From UBA5209 sp964625015 (GTDB taxonomy: Bacteria; Patescibacteriota; Dojkabacteria; SC72), in contig CAZUZI010000002.1 of NCBI GenBank assembly GCA_964625015.1, positions 1 to 64,000 on the forward strand: a stretch of DNA of 64,000 nucleotides. Direction: 5' to 3'. The notes under the pieces were generated by a model. The model had not been told where the DNA came from. It was given only the letters and a program-made list of their open reading frames with translations, and made no database searches. Positions 8,801 through 18,271 of this stretch are shown one piece after another. How positions within the stretch are numbered: the first letter of the stretch is position 1; each line of letters opens with the position of its first letter. A program made the position numbers and the translations under genes.

Positions 8801-9748
8801 ATCGATCTTGTTTAATTTGAATCCCTCAAGATACTGTATTCTTCTGATAGTTGCTGCTTTCTTATCACCCTTTTCTTTCTTTGCTTTAGCTTTAAGACTC
8901 TTAAGCACTGCCTCTATATCAAGGTTTTCAAGCAATTTCTTGACAGCTTCTGCACCCATCATTGCTTCAAAGAAGAGAAGATCTCTATCCGAGAGGTCTA
9001 TATATTCATCCTCTGTAAGAACAGATCCAACTTCTACCTTTTCTACTATCTGAGTTAATCTAGTATAGAATGCATCTATTTCCTCTTGTCTTTGTGCATA
9101 CTCTCTCCTTGTCTTAGCTAAAGTCTGCTTCTTCTTATGATCAACTTGATTTATTTCGAAGTCTGATGCTTTTTTATCCTTCTTAAGATCTTTTAACTCT
9201 TTCTCAAACATCTCTTCTGTTACCTTTAGATCCTCATCCATCTCCTTGAGAAGATCCTCTGTTTCTGTCTTTCTTATATCCTCAATCTTTACAAGTGCAT
9301 CTTTTCTCTTCTCTGGTTCTAAGGTTACTACCATATATCTTGTATAATATATGACAGAAAGAAGTTTCTTATGAGACATATCTAAAACGATGGACATCTT
9401 GTTAGGAATACCGTATGCAAACCAAACATGTGCGACAGGTACTGCTAACTTTATATGCCCCATTCTCTCTCTTCTTACATCCTTTGTTGTAACCTCTACA
9501 CCACACTTATCACAAACGATACCCTTATATCTGATCTTCTTATATTTACCACAGTAACATTCATAGTTTTTTGTAGGACCAAAAATCTTCTCACAGAAAA
9601 GACCATCTGGTTCTGCTCTAAATGTTCTATAGTTGATAGTTTCAGCCTTTGTAATCTCACCGTATGACCAATCTAATACTTGATCAGGAGAAGCCAATGT
9701 CAACTTTACTGCATCAAAATCTTCAAATATGTTTCTCTTGTTATTCAT
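5867..9748 (-). CDS. rpoC: RNA polymerase beta' subunit
   Basis: Catalytic subunit of RNA polymerase, 1293 residues. The N-terminal zinc finger (CYCGKYKK and CDKCG) and the second zinc site (ending ICKKCYG) are present. The active-site loop reads NADFDGDQMSVH; most bacteria have Ala where this has Ser. The bridge helix and trigger loop region (MTMQTFHKGGV) is intact. It overlaps the 3' end of rpoB by 8 bp, and a strong SD (AGGAGG) lies inside rpoB 9 nt before the ATG, so the two subunits are translationally linked. rpsL and rpsG follow. Confidence 0.98.
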   Translation of the reverse strand: MNNKRNIFEDFDAVKLTLASPDQVLDWSYGEITKAETINYRTFRAEPDGLFCEKIFGPTKNYECYCGKYKKIRYKGIVCDKCGVEVTTKDVRRERMGHIKLAVPVAHVWFAYGIPNKMSIVLDMSHKKLLSVIYYTRYMVVTLEPEKRKDALVKIEDIRKTETEDLLKEMDEDLKVTEEMFEKELKDLKKDKKASDFEINQVDHKKKQTLAKTRREYAQRQEEIDAFYTRLTQIVEKVEVGSVLTEDEYIDLSDRDLLFFEAMMGAEAVKKLLENLDIEAVLKSLKAKAKKEKGDKKAATIRRIQYLEGFKLNKIDPSWMVMDILPVLPPDLRPIIPISGGKFATSDLNDLYRRIINRNNRLARLIEIGAPDVILRNEKRMLQESVDAVIDNSHRPSKPMMNNKRLPYQSLTDDLRGKKGIFRKNLLGKRVDYSGRAVIVGDPSLKLDQCGLPKSIALEMFKPFVINQLLEQEIAPNVRVAKDIIEEEQDVIWDLLEKVIDGKPVLLNRAPTLHKYSIQGFFPRLVEGDAIRLHPLVCKAFNADFDGDQMSVHLLLTKEALEEAKKEVMASKNIVNISNGQVLATPAKDMLIGFYMMTDLNEVENPRMFGSTALAIKAYERGVIDINEQILVKIGDEIIKTCVGRCIFNTALPEGYRFINERVSGGTVSNIVEDIKDRYSLDTVVELLDSLKLMGFNYATDLGFSFAIEDCNIDFDVDSSIKEIEKKDLQLQENYLQGLITEKEKINLSTDMWNDFANDIAEEAWKTLDKNNSVYEMVESKANGGKIQARQVLTIKGVVRDSRGNWVPLPIKGNYRDGLSAFEYFVAANGGRKGIADRSLRTSSSGYLTRKLVDVAHDVIVRFDDCGYDGDGILVKRSDDRRLEYDARLFGRVVAKDIVDSKGEVIVSKGEYITRDIAEKIDNNGIDEVAVRTPILCNAPLGICKKCYGLNLENGAEIDMGKAVGVIAAQSIGEPGTQMTMQTFHKGGVQATDITQGLPRIEELFEARSPKAEAEIASISGKVHIDRAEDDSATVTIVGEKALTREYVVSDAKSILVSDGAQVKGGQAIFIDADEMEKQAPFDSVAKLEGGILTLSGNIKGEEIISVLPNVPILVNDGDTVVSGDQITEGSIDPKRLAEASSILRAQKYILDQVQKVFNEQGVSIGDIHIEIIIRQMARLGRVQESGDSDYLVGSLVNRFIADQKNRNLLEDGKRKTLVQPKLLGIKASALHTESFLSAMSFQEQVRVLTNSAILGKTDYLRGMKENVIIGRRIPSGDDAEVKNINSLEEIKF

Positions 9749-12700
9749 TTTCTACAACCTCCTCAGATTTTGTATTAGAAATTAAATCCATATTTAAACA
9801 TAGCGCATTCAATTCTTTAATAAGGACTTTGAATGATTCTGGAACATTTACACTCTCTATCTTTTCACCATGAATGATAGCCTTGTATGCACTAGATCTT
9901 CCTTTTACATCATCAGATTTGATTGTTAACATCTCCTGTAATGTATAAGGGGCTCCATGTGCTTCAAGTGCCCATACTTCCATTTCTCCAAATCTTTGAC
10001 CACCTCTTTGTGCTTTTCCACCTAGAGGCTGCTGTGTTACAGCTGTGTATGGTCCTGTTGATCTAGCATGAACTTTCTCATCAGCGATATGATGTAGTTT
10101 AAGTGTATACTTGATACCAACAGTTACTTTTCTTGGGAACTTCTTTCCTGTTCTTCCATCATACAAGTCAACTTTCTGTTCAATCTTGAATCCGTTATCT
10201 TTCATTTCTTTTTCTAACCACTCCATATTTACACCTTCAAAGAGTGGGAATGAGAATTTTTCATTTAGAAGTTTTGCGTACATACCGAAGTGTACTTCTT
10301 CTGCCTGTCCCATATTCATTCTCTTAAGGAATGTTGGTGTTAATACAATGTCTACTGGTTCTCCATCTGCAGTGAAAGGCATATCTTCAATAGGTCTTAT
10401 AGCTGCAATGGTATTTTTGTCTCCATGTCTTCCAGAGATTTTGTCTCCATATCCTAATTTCTTTGTATCAGCAACCCAAACCTTTACCTCTTCTAATACT
10501 CCAGGTGGTAATTTATCACCTTTGCTAGCTGCAAGTCTCTGCGTATGAATAACGATACCTTCTTCTCCATGTGGAAGTCTTAGTGAGTTATCTCTTACAT
10601 CACTTGCAGATTCTCCAAAGATCGCCCTTAAGAGTCTTTCCTCTGCAGTTAGTTCTTTTTCACCTCTTGGTGCGATTACTCCGACTAGTATATCTCCTGC
10701 TTTTACCTTCATACCTTCTCTGATTATTCCTGCCATATCCAACTTTTGAAGAATCCTATCACTTACATGTGGGATATCTGCAGTTATTACCTCTGGTCCT
10801 AATTCGGTATCTCTTACCTCAACCTTATGCTCCCTGATATGTACTGATGTAAGTAAATCGTCTCTTACAACTCTTTCGCTAATTACAACAGCATCTTCAT
10901 AGTTATATCCCTCATAGAACATGAGAGCAGCTCTTAAGTTTGTACCAATTGCTAACTCACCATTAACAGAAGTTGGACCGTCAACCAAAACATCACCCTT
11001 CTTAAATTTCTGATCAGGCTCAACTGCAGGCTTCTGTGTAAATGATGTATTGTCATTAGATCTATAGAAAGTTACAAGTTTATAATCCTTTATGCCTGAT
11101 TTTGCATATTTTACAGTTACTTTCCCAGCATCAACATATTCAACAATACCATCTTCCTGAGCAAATACACACCAGTTACTCTGCCTTGCAACAACCTCTT
11201 CTACACCAGTTCCAACTAAAGGAGCTTCTTGCTTTATTAGAGGAACGCCCTGCCTCTGCATATTTGCACCTGCTAATGCACGCATAGCGTCATCGTGAGA
11301 TACAAATGGGATAAGGGCCATACCTAAACCTGCTTGCTGGTATGTCAATACATCTGCATGTGTTACAAGATTTACATCTTCTAATACAAAATCTCCCTGA
11401 TGTCTTACAGGTACAAATGCCTCTGTTATATTTCTGTCTTCATCTGTTTCAATTGAAGAAATACTAATATATTTATCCTCTTCATCAAGTGAATCAAGAT
11501 AGTCAACACTGTCAGAAATAAATGGCACTACCTTAACGGTTTTAATTTCCTTCTGTGCAGAAATTTTCTCAGACATCTCTTTTGTAATCTTTTGACCTTT
11601 CTTTCCAATACCAGGAATATTTTCATTCAATATCCTATTTACTAATTCTCCCTTTACATTTTTTACCTCATTTAAAACCTTTGTATATGGAGATTCTAAG
11701 AATCCGAATTCATTTATTCTTGCAAGAACAGCTAACTGTGTAACAACACCAATATTAGCACTTTCAGGACTGGTTACAGGGTCGAACTTTGCATACTGAG
11801 AGTTATGAACCTCACGAATACTAAATGTTGCTCTCTCCTTTACGATACCACCAGGACCTGCAGCAGTAACTTTCCTCTTATTCTCTAGCTCAGCCAATAT
11901 GTTAGTCTGATCCATGAATGTAGAGAGCTGATTTGCTCCAAAGAATGATTGAATAGATGCTGCAATTGGCTTTGTACCAACAAGCATAGAAGGTGTTACC
12001 TTTGCATCTTGTCCATACAAACTCATCTTATCTTTGATATTCTTCTCTAATCTTCTTACACCTGCTAATAGCTGTCTCTCTAATACCTCACCAACGCTCC
12101 TTATTCTTCTGTTACATAGGTGATCTATATCATCAGATGCTTCAACACCATTATTAATCTTGATTAACTTCTTAACAATTCTAATTATATCGTCAGGATA
12201 CAAAACAGCTTCATCAGGATTATTTACATCATATGATGTTCCTAACTTTCTATTTAATTGATATCTACCAATCTTACCTAAATCAAATTTTCTCTTGTTA
12301 AAGAAATTACTCTTAATATATTTCTCTGCACTATCCAATGTTACTGACTCATCAGGTCTTAATTTGTTGTAAATACTGATGATTGCATCTTCTTTACTCT
12401 TAGTAAAATCCCTAGCAAGTGTTGCCTCTATATATTTGTACTCTTCATGTGTATCAACATCCTTGAAAAGCTTAAGTATTTCTTGATCACTTTCATATCC
12501 GAGAACTCTTAAGAATTCAGTAATGAGAACTCTTGGTCTCTTTGGAAGGATACGCATGGAAATTACATTGTATTTGTTTACCTCAATTTCATACCATGGA
12601 CCTCTACCAGGCATGAGCCTTGCTTTGTGAAGTGTTCTGTAAGGAAGAGAATCCGCATCTTCAAAAAGTACACCCTCTGCTCTAACAATCTGGTGAGTTA

Positions 12701-13097
12701 CAACTCTTCTTACACCGTTTACAACAAATGCACCATCATCTGTCATCATAGGGAGATCTGCAACAAATATTTCTTGCTCCTTTATTTCACCAGTCTTGTT
12801 GTTTAGGAGCTGTACTGTTGCATATACTGGCAATTCATATGAGAGTCCCTTTGCAATTGCCTCTTCTATACCTCTGTAAGGCTCTCCATATCTAAAAGAT
12901 TTAAATTCAAGAGTCCACATCCTTTCCATAGTATCCTTAACAGGATTAATTTCTTCGAGAAGTCGCATAAAGCCATTCTCATAGAAATCCTTAAAAGAGG
13001 TCTTTTGAGCTTCAATCAGACTTGGAACTTCAAATGTGGAGGAATATCCTTTTCCGAGATTGACTCTGGAAGCTCTGTTACGCTTGGGCTCTACCAT
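9741..13097 (-). CDS. rpoB: RNA polymerase beta subunit
   Basis: 1118 residues, compact for the family and without large lineage inserts. The fork loop, GGKAQRGGQRFGEMEVWALEA-type region and the C-terminal clamp are present. The rifampicin pocket (about 11855-11940) differs from E. coli at several contact positions: the equivalents of Q513, S522, H526, R529 and S531 read T, A, N, K and T. The ATG at 13097 begins a four-gene unit with rpoC, rpsL and rpsG. No confident promoter could be read upstream, but a near-perfect inverted repeat lies about 55-75 bp before the start. Confidence 0.98.
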   Translation of the reverse strand: MVEPKRNRASRVNLGKGYSSTFEVPSLIEAQKTSFKDFYENGFMRLLEEINPVKDTMERMWTLEFKSFRYGEPYRGIEEAIAKGLSYELPVYATVQLLNNKTGEIKEQEIFVADLPMMTDDGAFVVNGVRRVVTHQIVRAEGVLFEDADSLPYRTLHKARLMPGRGPWYEIEVNKYNVISMRILPKRPRVLITEFLRVLGYESDQEILKLFKDVDTHEEYKYIEATLARDFTKSKEDAIISIYNKLRPDESVTLDSAEKYIKSNFFNKRKFDLGKIGRYQLNRKLGTSYDVNNPDEAVLYPDDIIRIVKKLIKINNGVEASDDIDHLCNRRIRSVGEVLERQLLAGVRRLEKNIKDKMSLYGQDAKVTPSMLVGTKPIAASIQSFFGANQLSTFMDQTNILAELENKRKVTAAGPGGIVKERATFSIREVHNSQYAKFDPVTSPESANIGVVTQLAVLARINEFGFLESPYTKVLNEVKNVKGELVNRILNENIPGIGKKGQKITKEMSEKISAQKEIKTVKVVPFISDSVDYLDSLDEEDKYISISSIETDEDRNITEAFVPVRHQGDFVLEDVNLVTHADVLTYQQAGLGMALIPFVSHDDAMRALAGANMQRQGVPLIKQEAPLVGTGVEEVVARQSNWCVFAQEDGIVEYVDAGKVTVKYAKSGIKDYKLVTFYRSNDNTSFTQKPAVEPDQKFKKGDVLVDGPTSVNGELAIGTNLRAALMFYEGYNYEDAVVISERVVRDDLLTSVHIREHKVEVRDTELGPEVITADIPHVSDRILQKLDMAGIIREGMKVKAGDILVGVIAPRGEKELTAEERLLRAIFGESASDVRDNSLRLPHGEEGIVIHTQRLAASKGDKLPPGVLEEVKVWVADTKKLGYGDKISGRHGDKNTIAAIRPIEDMPFTADGEPVDIVLTPTFLKRMNMGQAEEVHFGMYAKLLNEKFSFPLFEGVNMEWLEKEMKDNGFKIEQKVDLYDGRTGKKFPRKVTVGIKYTLKLHHIADEKVHARSTGPYTAVTQQPLGGKAQRGGQRFGEMEVWALEAHGAPYTLQEMLTIKSDDVKGRSSAYKAIIHGEKIESVNVPESFKVLIKELNALCLNMDLISNTKSEEVVENE

Positions 13098-13150
13098 AGG
13101 ACAATTATTTATAGGTTATAAATTACATGCATGCACGCGTGGGGTATACA

Positions 13151-13170
13151 AACCATCTCTAGAAATGGTT
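13151..13170. repeat. Inverted repeat upstream of rpoB
   Basis: AACCATCTCT followed directly by AGAAATGGTT: a 20-bp palindrome with one mismatched pair, in the 263-bp gap between rpoB and ftsK. It could be an operator or a leader hairpin. A TATACC lies nearby on the minus strand but no -35 fits well. Apart from this I see no gene in the gap. Confidence 0.5.
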
Positions 13171-13360
13171 TTCAAAGTACAGAATCACCCCATTAATAAA
13201 AGCAAAATTAACAACTTTGGCGAGTTTAGCATATTTGTGTAATATAGTCAAAGGTTTTTAACACCTTTCCGGCCGTGTATACTGTACATAGTATATTACT
13301 GGAAATACTTTGTCAAAAAGTATATATTTCTCATATATATTAAATATATCATATACCACT

Positions 13361-15550
13361 ATGCCCCGCAGAAAAAAGAAACAAAATATAAATATAAAAA
13401 GCTCTGAAACAAAGATTTTCTTTGGCCTGATACTCTTTGTACTTGGGGCTGCACTTTTAATAGCTCCATTTGTAAACCAACAAGCTGAAATATTTGTATA
13501 TGTATCAGGTATATTAGGATGGCCATCCACACTCTGGGGAGTTGCACTCATATTAATATCTGTAAATTTACTAACAAAGAGAGGAGCAAAGAACTGGACG
13601 AAACTAACAGGTGTTGCAATGCTTGCGCTTACATTAAATATATTCTTCACATTCTGGTTGCCGAAAGAGACATTAGAGAATGAAAGTAGTTTTGAAAAAG
13701 CTGGTGGTATTTTAGGAAAAGAACTACATTTAGCGCTGAACAATACATTCGGAGATATAATAGAGTTAGTAATCTTACTAATACTCTTAATAGTTGCATT
13801 CTCCTTAATAACAGGAGTTAAACTAGAAGAAATAACGGCCTTCCTACAACAAATGTTTAGCAATATTAAACTTGGAAATCTCCAGGATAAATTACCAACT
13901 GCTGGGGGAGAAAAATTAATAATTAGTGGACTAGATGATGATGAACCACGCTTACAGAATGCCAATGTACAAACAGATGATGAGATCTCAATTGTTTCAG
14001 AAGGACATGAACAAGATCCAAATATATCAGCAAGACCTAGATTGGAGACCTCAATAAAGCCAATAGTTGCAAATACTGAAGATAGTGGACCTACCCAACC
14101 GAAATACACAAATTGGATATATCCAAAGATAGATAACCTACAGGAACCTCAGAAAGCCACACAGAATCAAGATGCATACAAGAGTGATTCACAAGTCATA
14201 GAAAGGGTATTAAAGAACTTCGGTATTGCAGCGAAGGCGGTTCAGGTTGAAATTGGACCAACAGTTGTACGATATGCACTAAGCCTTGCAGCTGATACAA
14301 GAGTTACAAAGGTAAAGAGTTTAGTAGACAACCTTGCAGTATCATTAATGATCAACAAAGAGTTAATTAGAATTGAAACCCCTATACCCGGAACATCCTT
14401 TATAGGTATAGAGATACCAAACAAGACACCTAACTTCGTATATGCGAAAGAGATGGCGAGAAAATTACTCTCTCAAGCAGACAAATATGAACTTCCAATG
14501 ATTTTAGGAAAGGATATTGCAGGACAATCTGTAATTAAAGATCTTGTAAATATTCCACACCTTTTAGTAGCTGGTGCTACTGGTACAGGTAAATCTGTTG
14601 GTTTAAATGCAATACTAGGTGGATTACTTCTAACAAAAACCCCAGATGAGCTTAAATTGATAATGATTGACCCGAAAAGAGTTGAGATGACTCCATACAA
14701 TGGTATTCCTCATCTGCTCATCCCTATCATCACAGATATGGAGTTAGTTGTAAATGCACTTAACTGGGCTATAGATAAAATGATGCAAAGGTATAGATTA
14801 CTTGAGCAGTTAAAAGTAAAGAAGATTACCGAATACAACAAAAAGATTGGGTATACAGCAATGCCATATATAGTAATTGTTGTAGATGAGATGGCAGATT
14901 TAATGCTTGCTGCAGGAAAAGAGGTTGAACCAAAAATTCAAAGACTAGCACAAATGGGTAGAGCCGTAGGTATTCACCTAATACTAGCCACACAGAAACC
15001 AGTTGTAGATGTAATAACGGGATTAATCAAATCTAATATCCCAGGAAGAATGGCATACGCCGTAGCCTCATCAATGGATTCAAGAGTAATACTTGATGAA
15101 ACAGGAGCAGATAACTTACTAGGTAATGGAGATATGCTCTTCAAGGACCAGACCATGCCAAAATCTATCAGAATACAAGGCACATACATCTCTACAGAAG
15201 ACACAGAGGATATCATTAATCAAATTAAGGAGCAGGTTGCAGAAGAAGAGCCAGTATACTCAGAGGAGCTCAAAGCAGCAGTAGAAAGACCTGTTGGAGT
15301 AGCAGGAGGAGCAAGTGGAGAAAGAGAACCAGAATTTAGAGTTGCACTAGAAGTAGTAATTGCAGAAGGCAAGGCTTCAGCATCCCTTCTTCAAAGAAGA
15401 TTAAGGGTTGGATACAACAAAGCATCTAGATTAATAGAGCAGCTCGAAGAGGCTGGTGCTATTAGTGCAGGACAAGAGAATAGCTCAAAACCAAGAGATG
15501 TACTTGTAAGCTCTGTTGAAGATATTTTAAAGGATGATTCAACACAATAG
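13361..15550 (+). CDS. ftsK: DNA translocase FtsK/SpoIIIE
   Basis: Septal DNA pump that clears chromosomes at division. There are 729 residues from the ATG at 13361. I chose this over an in-frame ATG 51 bp upstream because it opens with a basic MPRRKKK stretch before the first membrane helix. About four hydrophobic segments lie within the first 160 residues. The motor has Walker A GATGTGKSVGLNA and Walker B VIVVDEMADLM, and the C-terminal gamma winged helix includes YNKASRLIEQLEEAGAI. It begins a rightward run of growth and replication genes. Confidence 0.96.
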   Translation: MPRRKKKQNINIKSSETKIFFGLILFVLGAALLIAPFVNQQAEIFVYVSGILGWPSTLWGVALILISVNLLTKRGAKNWTKLTGVAMLALTLNIFFTFWLPKETLENESSFEKAGGILGKELHLALNNTFGDIIELVILLILLIVAFSLITGVKLEEITAFLQQMFSNIKLGNLQDKLPTAGGEKLIISGLDDDEPRLQNANVQTDDEISIVSEGHEQDPNISARPRLETSIKPIVANTEDSGPTQPKYTNWIYPKIDNLQEPQKATQNQDAYKSDSQVIERVLKNFGIAAKAVQVEIGPTVVRYALSLAADTRVTKVKSLVDNLAVSLMINKELIRIETPIPGTSFIGIEIPNKTPNFVYAKEMARKLLSQADKYELPMILGKDIAGQSVIKDLVNIPHLLVAGATGTGKSVGLNAILGGLLLTKTPDELKLIMIDPKRVEMTPYNGIPHLLIPIITDMELVVNALNWAIDKMMQRYRLLEQLKVKKITEYNKKIGYTAMPYIVIVVDEMADLMLAAGKEVEPKIQRLAQMGRAVGIHLILATQKPVVDVITGLIKSNIPGRMAYAVASSMDSRVILDETGADNLLGNGDMLFKDQTMPKSIRIQGTYISTEDTEDIINQIKEQVAEEEPVYSEELKAAVERPVGVAGGASGEREPEFRVALEVVIAEGKASASLLQRRLRVGYNKASRLIEQLEEAGAISAGQENSSKPRDVLVSSVEDILKDDSTQ

Positions 15551-15563
15551 TTGAAGAGTTTGA

Positions 15564-15569
15564 TATACT
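15564..15569 (+). promoter_or_regulatory. Extended -10 of the RodZ-like gene
   Basis: TGA followed by TATACT at 15564-15569, 9 nt before the ATG at 15579. No -35 match is seen, which is normal for an extended -10. The predicted mRNA starts within a few nt of the start codon. Confidence 0.65.
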
Positions 15570-15578
15570 CAACTAGCT

Positions 15579-16517
15579 ATGATTACAGCAGGTGAAGTAT
15601 TAAAAAGCAAGAGGGAATCTCTAGGTAAGAGCCTTACAACAGTATCTACAGATACAAAGATTCAGAAAAGATTCCTAGAATATATAGAGGAGAATGAATA
15701 TGACAAATTTGATTCAGAAATTTTTGCTTCAGGCTTTATAAAAATATATTCAAGATATCTTGGTCTTGATGTAGATAAACTTCTTGCCATATACAGAAGA
15801 GGTAATCTAAAAGAAGAGATAAAGAGTAACACAAAGGACAAGAAGAAAAAAAATATAAAAATAAATATCACTCCGCAGATTTTTGTAGTTGTATTACTTT
15901 CACTTTTCTTTCTATCTGTAATCGGGTATGTGGGATATCAGATATATCAATTTCAGAAACCACCACAATTAACAGTTCTCCAGCCAGAAGACGAATACAA
16001 AACAGTAGAAAATACAGTTTTAATAAAAGGTAATACAGAGTCTTCATCTACCGTTGTTATTAATGGTGATCAAATAGAAGTTGATTCACTTGGATACTTC
16101 GAAAAGGAAATAAGACTGAACCAAGGTGTAAATACAATCACTATTACCTCAAAGAAGAATTCAAACAATCAATTAGAAACAACAAAAACAATAAAGGTCA
16201 TATATGAGACCCAAATAAGTGAACCTACAACGCAAGAAGATGAAAAGGTATTAGAGTACAAATTAACACTCAAGACTCTTCAATCCGCATCATGGATAAA
16301 ACTCGATATCGATGGAGAGAACAAGATTTCCGAAATAATAGAACCAAATATACAGAAAGAATATGTATTTACAAAGGATTTCACCTTAATAACTGGTAAA
16401 ATAAATAGTACATATGCAGAAGTAAACGGAGAAAAGGTTGAAATTAAATCAAAACAGAATACAGGCGTAGGACAGGTTACCTGTACAGTATCCAGTACAG
16501 GTCTCGAGTGCATATAA
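15579..16517 (+). CDS. RodZ-like protein: HTH, membrane anchor, Ig-like tail
   Basis: 312 residues. The N-terminal HTH_25-type domain (about 1-75) reads AGEVLKSKRESLGKSL and ends with FASGFIKIYSRYLGLD, as in RodZ. A Lys-rich linker precedes one membrane helix (about 102-122). The outer part is beta-rich: an Ig-like segment (PQLTVLQPEDEYKTV, VLIKGNTESSSTVVINGD) and a C-terminal domain. RodZ links MreB to the wall machinery in rods, and no mreB is in this window. It lies 28 bp after ftsK with its own extended -10. Confidence 0.82.
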   Translation: MITAGEVLKSKRESLGKSLTTVSTDTKIQKRFLEYIEENEYDKFDSEIFASGFIKIYSRYLGLDVDKLLAIYRRGNLKEEIKSNTKDKKKKNIKINITPQIFVVVLLSLFFLSVIGYVGYQIYQFQKPPQLTVLQPEDEYKTVENTVLIKGNTESSSTVVINGDQIEVDSLGYFEKEIRLNQGVNTITITSKKNSNNQLETTKTIKVIYETQISEPTTQEDEKVLEYKLTLKTLQSASWIKLDIDGENKISEIIEPNIQKEYVFTKDFTLITGKINSTYAEVNGEKVEIKSKQNTGVGQVTCTVSSTGLECI

Positions 16518-16532
16518 ATACAGTAAAACTGA

Positions 16533-16538
16533 TATAAT
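16533..16538 (+). promoter_or_regulatory. Extended -10 of dnaG
   Basis: TGATATAAT, with the hexamer at 16533-16538 and the ATG of dnaG 8 nt later at 16547: a leaderless arrangement. Confidence 0.75.
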
Positions 16539-16546
16539 ATGCATAT

Positions 16547-18271
16547 ATGGATTCAAATAGAGATCAAATAGAGGAGATAAAAGCACGATTAGATGTTGTG
16601 GATGTTGTTGGGAAGTATGTGCAATTAAAACAGGCTGGAAAGAACTTTCTTGGACTTTGCCCATTTCATACAGAAAAGACTCCCTCCTTTATCGTTAGCC
16701 CAGAGATACAAAGATACAAATGCTTTGGATGTGGAGAATCAGGAGATATCTTTAACTTTGTACAAAATATAGAGCATATTGATTTCCCTGAGACGTTAGA
16801 AAAGCTTGCAAAAGAAGCAGGTGTTTTACTAATTAAAAAGAATACGAATACTAAATATGAAAGATTGCAAGATATTAACAGAAAAGCCGCAATACATTTT
16901 TACAGAAACCTCTTAAACCCAATTAACAAGCAGGCGTTAGAATATGTAAAAGGCAGAGGTATTACAGATGAAAATATAAAAGCATTCGGTATAGGCTATT
17001 CATCAGACAGTATTCCTCTTCTAAACTTTATACAAAAAGATAGTAAATATTCAAAAGAAGAGTTAATTGCTTCTGGTCTTTTTACACTTAAAGATGGAAG
17101 AGTAAAATCCAAGTTTTACAAGAGAGTTATGTTTCCAATACGATCTAGTTCTGGCAAGGTTATTGCCTTTACTGCAAGAATTTTACCTGGAAATGACTTT
17201 GGACCAAAATATATGAACTCTCCTGAAACAGAAATATATCATAAAAAAGATAATCTGTACGGACAGTATGAATCTAGACAAGAGATTCGTAAGAATGATT
17301 TAGCAATAATTTGCGAGGGTACTACAGATGTCATAGCGGCACATCAAGCAGGTATAAAGAATATCGTTGCTCCACTTGGTACTTCTCTTACTAAGGAGCA
17401 ATTAGAAAAAATTTCTAAACTAAGTAAAAATATTCTCTTCCTATTCGATAGCGACAACGCAGGACAACAAGCCCTTCAACGAGCTTTCTTCCTCTCTCAA
17501 GAGTTAAATCTAACTACATTTGCTGCGAATACGCTTCCGTTTAAGGATATTGATGAGATGGTTGCTAAAGATCCAAATGCCTTTGTCAATCTTATAGCGA
17601 ACAGAGTGGATACATTCACCTACCTACTAATCGAACAGGTAAAAAACAGGGATTTGAGTAAGCTGCAAGAGTATCAAAAAACTATTGAGTGGATTGAAAA
17701 AGTTCTCAAAAACGTTGTATCAGAGCCCGAATACAAATTTTATGTGGAAAAAGCTCGTCAGATAGGGAGATTTGAGATCCGTGAAAAACGCATACCAGAG
17801 GGAAAAACTAACAAAATTAGGCCAAATTCGCCAACCCATCCCATAGCGCAACAAAAAGAGTCTTTGTATTTAACAACCCTTCTATATCAAGAAGAGATAA
17901 AAATACCCAAAAACCATGAGCTAAAATTCTTTAGACAAGATGAGGATGTTTACAAAATACTCCAATATATACAAAGTGAAAAAAGTACAACAAGAACAAA
18001 TATATTGGAACATTTCAAAGATAGTATTTTAAAGAATGTAATTGAGAATGCAATATTCACTTTCTCAGAACAAGAGAATACCCTAGATGATCTAGAAGAT
18101 ATATATGTAAATATAAGGAGAGAGTATTTCGCTAGAAAAGAAAGAGAGTATAATATCAACATCGCGATAGCAGAAGAGAAAGGAGACCAAAAAGAGAGCG
18201 AAAAACTTTTAGCTGAATATCAAAACTTAACTAAAGAAAAACAAAGATATGAACAAAATAGCAAACTATGA
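16547..18271 (+). CDS. dnaG: DNA primase DnaG
   Basis: Makes RNA primers at the fork. 574 residues. The CHC2 zinc finger is intact: C38, H41, C59 and C62 (CPFHTEKTPSF and CFGCGESGD). The TOPRIM domain has the catalytic CEGTTDVIAAHQAG near residue 257 and LFDSDNAG, the metal-binding acidic motif. The C-terminal part is weakly conserved, Glu/Lys-rich and presumably binds helicase. It is leaderless from an extended -10. Its last 23 bp overlap the start of the next methyltransferase gene. Confidence 0.96.
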   Translation: MDSNRDQIEEIKARLDVVDVVGKYVQLKQAGKNFLGLCPFHTEKTPSFIVSPEIQRYKCFGCGESGDIFNFVQNIEHIDFPETLEKLAKEAGVLLIKKNTNTKYERLQDINRKAAIHFYRNLLNPINKQALEYVKGRGITDENIKAFGIGYSSDSIPLLNFIQKDSKYSKEELIASGLFTLKDGRVKSKFYKRVMFPIRSSSGKVIAFTARILPGNDFGPKYMNSPETEIYHKKDNLYGQYESRQEIRKNDLAIICEGTTDVIAAHQAGIKNIVAPLGTSLTKEQLEKISKLSKNILFLFDSDNAGQQALQRAFFLSQELNLTTFAANTLPFKDIDEMVAKDPNAFVNLIANRVDTFTYLLIEQVKNRDLSKLQEYQKTIEWIEKVLKNVVSEPEYKFYVEKARQIGRFEIREKRIPEGKTNKIRPNSPTHPIAQQKESLYLTTLLYQEEIKIPKNHELKFFRQDEDVYKILQYIQSEKSTTRTNILEHFKDSILKNVIENAIFTFSEQENTLDDLEDIYVNIRREYFARKEREYNINIAIAEEKGDQKESEKLLAEYQNLTKEKQRYEQNSKL

